Below are positions 1 to 5,432 of a DNA stretch of 7,897 nucleotides, one piece after another. The notes under the pieces are model-generated. The model was given only the letters and a program-made list of their open reading frames with translations. It did not search any database and had not been told where the DNA came from. Location of the stretch: contig JAJYYW010000048.1 in NCBI GenBank assembly GCA_021800575.1, forward strand, positions 1 to 7,897, written 5' to 3'. Numbering within the stretch: the stretch's first letter is position 1; the number at the start of each line of letters is the position of its first letter. Source of the stretch: a bacterium. GTDB taxonomy: Bacteria; JAMCPX01. The position numbers and the translations under genes were made by a program.

Positions 1-348
1 GGTACTACCCTTGATTATGCCTTCGGGTCAGAGGCAGAGAAAGGATTGCCCGAACTTCTCGGACTTATCGAGCGGAATTCGGTAACAAAAGATGCCTTGG
101 TGAGGGTCAAAAACCTTGTATGGAGGGATAGAAACAAAATCATGGTAAATCCTCTTACCTACAGAGATGATGTTGGTAAGCTGGGTATGCCAGCAGGGGA
201 GCTTATGCCACCTGACACCTATCCAAAAGCACCGTTCTCTGCTTCTTATAAGCGGTTTCCTATGGCCCCTATCATAATATCAAGAGGCTGTCCGTACGAT
301 TGTACCTATTGTCAGGCCGGGCAGATGTCCGGCGCACGCATGAGATAG
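1..348 (+). pseudogene. Radical SAM protein fragment (B12-binding/radical SAM type), truncated at both ends
   Basis: Frame 1 is open from the first base, so the gene begins outside the window; the ATG-like codon near 46 is actually TTG and is internal. About 115 residues are visible. The first stretch (LDYAFGSEAEKGLPELLGLI) resembles the end of a cobalamin-binding domain, where such proteins carry a GEGE-like segment before a helix. A linker follows, then SRGCPYDCTYCQAGQMSGARMR. CPYDCTYC is the C-x3-C-x2-C motif that binds the 4Fe-4S cluster and S-adenosylmethionine. In related proteins this is followed by R-M-R-H/Y-R-S and roughly 200 more residues of TIM barrel. Here a TAG stop at 346-348 follows MR directly. 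None of the three frames up to 437 continues the domain, so the product could not form a radical SAM barrel. It is either a decayed gene or a join in the assembly. The family call is firm; the exact subfamily (MJ_1487-like) is a guess. Confidence 0.75.
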
Positions 349-408
349 AGGCCTCTGCCACTGACTATGAAAGAGATCTCGTACTTAAAAAGGATGTATC
401 GCTGGCTT

Positions 409-437
409 ATTGCCGGGTAATCATCCCGGCAGTTTTT
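409..437 (+). terminator. Probable rho-independent terminator between convergent genes
   Basis: TGCCGGG (411-417) pairs perfectly with CCCGGCA (425-431) around a 7-nt loop. The stem extends by a T-G and an A-T pair at 409-410 and 432-433. Five Ts (433-437) follow directly on the plus strand, the layout of an intrinsic terminator for rightward transcription from the radical SAM fragment. The hairpin lies across the stop codon (421-423) of the minus-strand TPR gene. Read leftward there is no T-run, so it is not a good terminator for that gene. Confidence 0.5.
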
Positions 438-2202
438 GGATAAGCTGTTTGAGTGTATCTGCGCCCTGTTGCCGGGGATCGAGAGAGAGGCTTTTTTCAA
501 GCGCCTTCTTCGCATGGTAGGTGTCGTTCGTGTATTTCAGGTAGTATGCGCCGAGCAGGCGGTAGAACAAGGGATTGCCCGGATGCTGCGCAATGATTTG
601 ATTGACCAGTAAAAACACCTTGTCTGTTTCTCCATGAGCGACATAGTAGTTTGCAAGCTCATTGATGTACGCTATCATATAAGGATCGAGTAAGGCGCAT
701 TTCTTCAGCTGGATCTCGTAGTTCGTATCATCGTTGATACCTTTGTAATAGAGCGCAAGCATATACATGAATTCTACGTTATGCGGTTCATATTTTAACG
801 CCTGTTGGATGTACGTCAATGCCCTGTCATAGTGGCCACCCTGGAGTGAGAGAGAAGCAAAGATAGAGAGAAGCCTTATATTATAAGGATTGAGATCTAG
901 AGATTTTTCAGCGTTTTGTGCCGCTCCTTGATAGTCCTTGTGCTGCGCAAGGGCCATGGCGTACATCATGTAGCCAAAATAGTAGTTGGGGGCCTTTTGG
1001 ATGGAGTCTTTCCACAGGTGTGCATCATCCCGCCATACGCCGACCCGCTGGTAGTCGAGTATGCCGAACACAATTATAATAATACTGATAACCGCAATGC
1101 TTATCTTTTTAAGATATTTTGTATTCACGAGGTACTCTGCTCCGATACCGAGCAGCGCGTAGACACCGATTGACGGCACCAGGAGGTACCAGTTCGTGTA
1201 GAACGGCACGACGACAATCCCGAGGGCCGGAAGCATATTGATGAAGTACCATGAACCCCAGAAGAACGTCATGCTGTGTTTTTTATAGGATACAGTCATC
1301 AGGCAGGCAACAAGGATCAATGCCGTTATACTCAGGAGAGCACGCGTGGTCAGCACGCTGCTGATAATGTCGGTCGTATAAAAGCTATTCAACTTGAACG
1401 GAAATAGGATTTTTATCGGGTAGGATGCCACACCTGCCGTATTGACCACGACCGCGAGCAGGTGCTGATAGGCATTCCCGAGCTGTGCCGGGTTGGATGC
1501 ATGCAGGTTGAGCTGTCCGATAACAAACACGAGTGCGGCTACGACCGAGAGTACGTAAAAAGGTATCTGTTGGAGAAACGTTTTTGAAGGGCTTTTTTCG
1601 AACACGAACCACTCGAGAACAAAGAGGATGGCTGCCATGGTAGCGACAGTTTCTTTGGTGAGCAGTGCAAACAGGAAAAGCACAATGCTGATAAAATAAG
1701 CGGATGCATTGTTCCTTTTTATAAAAGCAATATAGGCAAGCAGGGAAAGAAGAACAAAGAACAGGGACTGCGTGTTCTTCAGTTCAGCCACCCATGCTGC
1801 GGAATCCGCGTTCACCGGTGCGAGGAGAAACAGCAGGGACGCAACCAGTGCGGTCATCGGCGATGCGAGCTTCCTGACCACATCATACACGAGCATTGCA
1901 TCGGCAATGAACAGGGTTGCGCTGAACGCATGGAACCACAGGGGGTCCAGCCCGTTTATCCTGTAGATCAGCATATAGCTAAGGAGCTGGAGTGGCTCGT
2001 AGACCCCGTGATAGTAATAGTGGGAGAATATGAACAGTAAGTTGGACAGCGTTATCGAGCGTATGTAGGGGTTTTGTATCACGTAAAAATTATCGTCCCA
2101 GTTGATGAAGTGAAAGGATAAAACCTGGTGGTAGACGATAATGCCCGCAATGGCGAGCAGGATAAACGGAAGTTTTCCGTAGAGACTGTTCTTCTGTTTC
2201 AT
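421..2202 (-). CDS. TMTC-like GT-C membrane protein with C-terminal tetratricopeptide repeats
   Basis: This is a 593-residue protein starting at the ATG at 2202. A longer reading from GTG at 2238 adds 12 charged residues but has no ribosome site, while AGAGGGGA lies about 13 nt before the chosen ATG. After one membrane segment (about 11-30) comes FINWDDNFYVIQNPYI; W35-D36-D37 matches the WDD-type acidic motif in the first periplasmic loop of GT-C glycosyltransferases and the TMTC/DUF1736-like family. YEPLQLLSYML, LAPVNADSAAWVAELKN and WYLLVPSIG are further family landmarks, although the usual HP, E and ER residues in the last two are changed here. About ten hydrophobic segments run to residue 380, then VWRDDAHLW leads into about four or five TPR-like helical pairs (about 405-590). 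Animal TMTC proteins are O-mannosyltransferases. Bacterial relatives are mostly uncharacterised, so a lipid-linked sugar transferase role is inference. It stands alone, divergent from dcd. Confidence 0.85.
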   Translation of the reverse strand: MKQKNSLYGKLPFILLAIAGIIVYHQVLSFHFINWDDNFYVIQNPYIRSITLSNLLFIFSHYYYHGVYEPLQLLSYMLIYRINGLDPLWFHAFSATLFIADAMLVYDVVRKLASPMTALVASLLFLLAPVNADSAAWVAELKNTQSLFFVLLSLLAYIAFIKRNNASAYFISIVLFLFALLTKETVATMAAILFVLEWFVFEKSPSKTFLQQIPFYVLSVVAALVFVIGQLNLHASNPAQLGNAYQHLLAVVVNTAGVASYPIKILFPFKLNSFYTTDIISSVLTTRALLSITALILVACLMTVSYKKHSMTFFWGSWYFINMLPALGIVVVPFYTNWYLLVPSIGVYALLGIGAEYLVNTKYLKKISIAVISIIIIVFGILDYQRVGVWRDDAHLWKDSIQKAPNYYFGYMMYAMALAQHKDYQGAAQNAEKSLDLNPYNIRLLSIFASLSLQGGHYDRALTYIQQALKYEPHNVEFMYMLALYYKGINDDTNYEIQLKKCALLDPYMIAYINELANYYVAHGETDKVFLLVNQIIAQHPGNPLFYRLLGAYYLKYTNDTYHAKKALEKSLSLDPRQQGADTLKQLIQKLPG

Positions 2203-2403
2203 GATTATGTCAGCTTCCCCTCTTTTTCTTCTGTGCACTATCCGGTTGTATACTCATGCCATAACTCGTTCTGTTTTTCAAATGCATTTGCACAACCCCT
2301 GCACCGGCATGCGATAACAGGAAGAAATGGCCGTTTGACTTGAAATCAGACTTATAAGCTGTTACTGGTTGAGCAGCCCAATGAGTGAAGAGGAGGAGCG
2401 TGC
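2203..2403. promoter_or_regulatory. Divergent intergenic region between the TPR gene and dcd
   Basis: These 201 nt should hold the promoters of both flanking genes. No clean sigma-70 pair is visible in either direction. On the plus strand TTGACT (2335-2340) and TATAAG (2353-2358) are separated by only 12 nt, which is too short for a standard promoter. A perfect palindrome, CAAATGCATTTG, lies at 2279-2290. The dcd ribosome site AGGAGG is at 2391-2396, 7 nt before its ATG. I see no gene here. Confidence 0.45.
2279..2290. repeat. Perfect 12-bp palindrome, possible operator
   Basis: CAAATGCATTTG equals its own reverse complement and lies near the middle of the divergent intergenic region, about 76 nt from the TPR-gene start and 113 nt from the dcd start. 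A dimeric regulator could bind such a site. The symmetry is directly visible; the function is inferred. No second copy was noticed in the window. Confidence 0.3.
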
Positions 2404-2958
2404 ATGGCAATCAAGGCAGATAAATGGATACGGAAGATGGCGGCAGAACACAGGATGATAGAGCCGTTTTCAGAAAAGCAGGTTTCCAAGGGTGTTATAT
2501 CGTTCGGTCTTTCATCGTACGGCTACGACATACGGATAGCGGACGAATTCAAGATCTTTACCAACATCAATACTGCCATCGTGGACCCCAAGGAATTCGA
2601 TACGAAGTCGTTCGTGGATTTCAAAGGTAGTGTGTGCATTATCCCCCCGAACTCGTTTGCGCTGGGAAGGTCCGTTGAATACTTCAGGGTGCCGAGGAAC
2701 ATCATGACCATCTGCGTCGGTAAATCCACGTACGCGCGGTGCGGCATCATCACGAATGTCACACCGCTTGAACCGGAGTGGGAGGGTTATATTACGCTCG
2801 AGGTATCCAACACAACACCCCTGCCGGCACGGATTTATGCCAATGAGGGGATTGCCCAGATTCTGTTCTTCGAGAGCGATGAACTCTGCGAGGTATCGTA
2901 CGGCGACCGCAAAGGAAAGTACCAGGGCCAGCAGGGCATCACCATCCCCAAGGTCTGA
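2404..2958 (+). CDS. dcd: dCTP deaminase
   Basis: This 184-residue cytosolic enzyme deaminates dCTP to dUTP and ammonia, feeding dUMP and thus dTMP synthesis; the family forms homotrimers. Key segments are SSYGYDIRI (38-46), the substrate loop [10 protein letters not shown] (106-115) with S108 and R112 matching the conserved Ser and Arg of Dcd, and [20 protein letters not shown] (122-141). E133 in TLE corresponds to the catalytic glutamate (Glu138 in E. coli Dcd). The C-terminal [10 protein letters not shown] (171-180) is the flexible segment that closes over the nucleotide. The length is normal for the family, though shorter than the 193-residue E. coli enzyme. The ATG start is fixed by AGGAGG 7 nt upstream. 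It leads a compact run with lptF and lptG. Some relatives also hydrolyse dUTP (Dcd-Dut); the sequence alone does not exclude this. Confidence 0.95.
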   Translation: MAIKADKWIRKMAAEHRMIEPFSEKQVSKGVISFGLSSYGYDIRIADEFKIFTNINTAIVDPKEFDTKSFVDFKGSVCIIPPNSFALGRSVEYFRVPRNIMTICVGKSTYARCGIITNVTPLEPEWEGYITLEVSNTTPLPARIYANEGIAQILFFESDELCEVSYGDRKGKYQGQQGITIPKV

Positions 2959-2975
2959 ACCATGGGCCGTTGTCC

Positions 2976-4127
2976 GTGAAGATCACCGACCGGTATATAG
3001 CGAAAGAGATCCTCTCCCCGTTTGTTGTCAGCCTGCTTGCGATCAGCGCCCTTATGCTGGTGGGAAGGATGGTGCGGTTCTTTGACCTCATTATCGCAAA
3101 AGGTGTTTCCGTCACCGAGGTCGCGCTCCTGTTTCTCTACATGTCTCCGTTCATCCTTGCACTCTCGATCCCCATCTCCGTGCTGGTGTCCGTGGTACTG
3201 GCGTTTAACAGGATGTCGAGCGACAGTGAGATTATCGCGATGAAGGCGATCGGCATCAACGTCGGCAAGCTCTCGCGGGCCCCCATCTTGCTGGGACTTA
3301 TCGCATACGTTGCGACGAGCTTCATCTCGTTTTACCTGCTCCCGGAATCAAATGTCGCTTTGAAAAACGAATTCTTCAACATTATCATCAGGAAGACCAC
3401 CGTCGGTATCAACGACAAGGCGTTCAATACCTTTACGGACAATATCATCTTCTACGTCGACAGCCTGTCCAAGAACCGGGAAGTCATGAACCATGTTATT
3501 ATTTATGATACCAGGAATCCAAAAATGCCGAACACCATCATCGCAGCGCAGGGCAGGTTCCTCGTGAACAAACAGGATAAGACGATCACGCTCTCGCTCC
3601 AGAACGGCACCATTCAGGAGCTCGGGGATCATCCGGACACCATACGCCTCATCAACTTCAAAACGTACGATATTTCGTTCTCACGGAGCGAGGTGAGTCC
3701 CTCCATGTCCTATTACAATAAAACTACCTTTGAGATGACCATTCCCGAACTCATCGGAAAATATTATCTACTCAAAGCCGAGAAAAAACCCTACAACTCT
3801 CTTTTGACGGATATCGCGGAACGATTCGCGATACCCTTTACCGTTATCATCTTTGCCATCATCGGAATTCCGCTCGGCATCAAGTCCCCGCGTTCGGGCA
3901 AGGCGTACGGCATCACCATTGCGGTGATCCTTGTCCTGCTCTATTACATTGTTTTAAGCGGCGCTGAAACGGTCGGAAAGCTGAACATTTTGAATCCCCT
4001 GATTGCCGTAGCGCTCGTGGACCTCCTGTTCCTGGTCATAGCCCTACTCCTGCTTCTGTTAGTCTCACGGGAGAAGAACCTCGCGTTTCTCAACCCCATG
4101 GCCTATATTTCCCGGAGGTTTGCGTGA
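2976..4127 (+). CDS. lptF: LPS export ABC transporter permease LptF
   Basis: This is an inner-membrane permease of the YjgP/YjgQ family. With LptG and the ATPase LptB it pulls lipopolysaccharide out of the inner membrane and hands it to LptC-LptA. The product is about 383 residues. Three membrane segments (about 14-34, 49-77, 102-122) are followed by a periplasmic beta-jellyroll (about 125-270) and three more segments (about 284-302, 311-330, 341-363). The cytoplasmic loop SDSEIIAMKAIGI between TM2 and TM3 is the conserved coupling region facing LptB. LLPESNVALKNEF and KAFNTFTDNIIFYVD are typical of LptF. I chose the GTG at 2976 because its VKIxxRYI beginning matches the start of lptG. TTG at 2970 in the same frame is possible, and neither has a clear ribosome site, so coupling to dcd 17 nt upstream is likely. 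The F rather than G assignment rests on gene order and the jellyroll entry motif. lptA, lptB and lptC are not in this window. Confidence 0.93.
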   Translation: MKITDRYIAKEILSPFVVSLLAISALMLVGRMVRFFDLIIAKGVSVTEVALLFLYMSPFILALSIPISVLVSVVLAFNRMSSDSEIIAMKAIGINVGKLSRAPILLGLIAYVATSFISFYLLPESNVALKNEFFNIIIRKTTVGINDKAFNTFTDNIIFYVDSLSKNREVMNHVIIYDTRNPKMPNTIIAAQGRFLVNKQDKTITLSLQNGTIQELGDHPDTIRLINFKTYDISFSRSEVSPSMSYYNKTTFEMTIPELIGKYYLLKAEKKPYNSLLTDIAERFAIPFTVIIFAIIGIPLGIKSPRSGKAYGITIAVILVLLYYIVLSGAETVGKLNILNPLIAVALVDLLFLVIALLLLLLVSREKNLAFLNPMAYISRRFA

Positions 4128-5209
4128 AGATCATCAGCAGGTATATCGTGGACGAGTTCCTGCAGGTCTACCTGATCGCGATAACCGCGCTGTCCGGCCT
4201 GTATATCATTGTGAACATATTCGAGAGTCTCAAGGATGTTATCGCCAAACAGCCGACGGTGAATACCATCGTGATGTACTATGCAACCCAGCTCCCCGGC
4301 ATTGTCTACCAGACCATCCCGATGGCCGCACTGCTGACCGTGGTTATCGTGTACACAGTCATGTCCAGAAACAATGAAATCGGCTCGCTGCTGACCACCG
4401 GCATCAGTCCGTACACTATCATTAAACCGTCGGTGGCCATCGTCCTGATACTCTCGATACTCCATTTTGTCCTCGGGGAGTTTGTTGTACCGGCAGCGAA
4501 TATCAGGAACGCTGAGCTCGACGCTGTGATCCATCATACCACCTCAAGCCTCTCGAAAAATTTCAAGGTCAACAATATTTGGTTTAAATCCGGCACCGAT
4601 ATCTACCGGGTGGGATTGTTTATCCCCTGGCTCGATACCATCAAGGATATCACCATCTACAGGTTTTCAAGCGATACGAATGCCCTGGTGAACAGGACGG
4701 ATATCGATACGGCCGTCTGGGAGCATGGCTTCTGGGATGCGCACGGTATCTTCTCGCGGAATTTTACCAACGATACACAGACAGCCTATGATTTCTCGAA
4801 GTCAACGATCCTGCAGCTTCCGTTTATGCTGTCGGACTTCAAGCATACCGGCAAGACGCCGGACGAAATGGACTACACCGAACTCAGGGCCTATATACAA
4901 AAGCTGAAAGATGAGGGATACTCGTATGCTCCGTACGACGTTGATCTCAACTCGAAGATTTCGTATCCCCTGTCCTCGCTGTTCGTCATTCTGCTCGTCA
5001 TCCCCTTTTCGCTGAAAAAACGAAAGACCTCCGGTGTGATGCTCGCCTTTGGCGTATCTCTTGCAATAGGATTCAGCTATTGGATCGCTATGGCATTGGC
5101 CATGTCCATGGGCAACTCGGAAATACTCAACGCGCCACTTGCCGCATGGCTTCCCAATATCATGACGCTCCTGGCAGCGGGGGTCTTGGTGGTGGTAACC
5201 AAATGGTAA
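4124..5209 (+). CDS. lptG: LPS export ABC transporter permease LptG
   Basis: The second YjgP/YjgQ-family permease has 361 residues and forms the LptF-LptG heterodimer that makes the LPS cavity. Membrane segments lie at about 13-33, 55-80, 98-122, 280-297, 303-326 and 340-359, with a periplasmic jellyroll between the third and fourth. Family landmarks are SRNNEIGSLLTTGIS (81-95), the coupling loop; NIWFKSGTDIYRV (151-163), the LptG jellyroll entry; and TPDEMDYTELRAYIQKLKDEG (245-265) followed by KISYPLSSLFVILLVIPFSL (278-297). The GTG start overlaps the lptF stop by 4 nt (GTGA). GGAGG at 4114-4118 lies 5 nt upstream, so the two are translationally coupled and expected in equal amounts. No terminator is visible after the stop. 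Confidence 0.93.
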   Translation: MKIISRYIVDEFLQVYLIAITALSGLYIIVNIFESLKDVIAKQPTVNTIVMYYATQLPGIVYQTIPMAALLTVVIVYTVMSRNNEIGSLLTTGISPYTIIKPSVAIVLILSILHFVLGEFVVPAANIRNAELDAVIHHTTSSLSKNFKVNNIWFKSGTDIYRVGLFIPWLDTIKDITIYRFSSDTNALVNRTDIDTAVWEHGFWDAHGIFSRNFTNDTQTAYDFSKSTILQLPFMLSDFKHTGKTPDEMDYTELRAYIQKLKDEGYSYAPYDVDLNSKISYPLSSLFVILLVIPFSLKKRKTSGVMLAFGVSLAIGFSYWIAMALAMSMGNSEILNAPLAAWLPNIMTLLAAGVLVVVTKW

Positions 5210-5432
5210 GGCGAAGTTCCTTATCCCGGAGGAGACGGAAGAGTGTCCGGTACCGCAGGCAAATGGTCGTTCTTGAGAGGGCCTGTGGTGCGAGGACTTA
5301 CCGGAGCATGTTTTTCGTGTTTTCTTACGAATTTTCTGGTATATAGAAAATGGGTTTTTGGCTCCCTGCCTGTGCAGGGAATGCCGCTCAAAGGGGTTTG
5401 CCGGATTCAGGAACAAAAAGGCAGCATAGTAT
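5210..5432 (+). other. Spacer between lptG and the globin/EAL gene, no convincing gene
   Basis: These 223 nt break the tight packing of the preceding genes. A 79-codon open frame starts at GTG 5243, about 10 nt after GGAGG, but it overlaps the next gene by 50 nt and its product, rich in Trp, Cys and Phe, resembles nothing I know. The inverted repeat TCCCTG-6 nt-CAGGGA (5363-5380) can form a small hairpin with no T-run after it on either strand. TGGTATATA (5338-5346) could be an extended -10 element without a good -35. The stretch may be the leader of the downstream gene. Confidence 0.35.

Noticed and set aside
2335..2358. TTGACT and TATAAG upstream of dcd as a sigma-70 promoter
   Set aside because: The spacer is only 12 nt, well below the usual 16-18, and neither box has a better-spaced partner nearby.
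2381..2458. ATG at 2381 giving a 25-residue leader peptide (MSEEEERAW...)
   Set aside because: Its Glu-rich start is just the purine-rich ribosome site of dcd read as codons, and the frame runs into dcd out of phase.
5363..5380. Inverted repeat TCCCTG/CAGGGA as an lptG terminator
   Set aside because: The stem is only 6 bp and the T-run comes before it, not after; on the minus strand it is followed by As.
4802..5416. Long minus-strand open frames opposite lptG and the EAL gene (also 5511-6263)
   Set aside because: They are antisense shadows of well-supported genes; their translations are rich in His and Arg and show no domain motifs.
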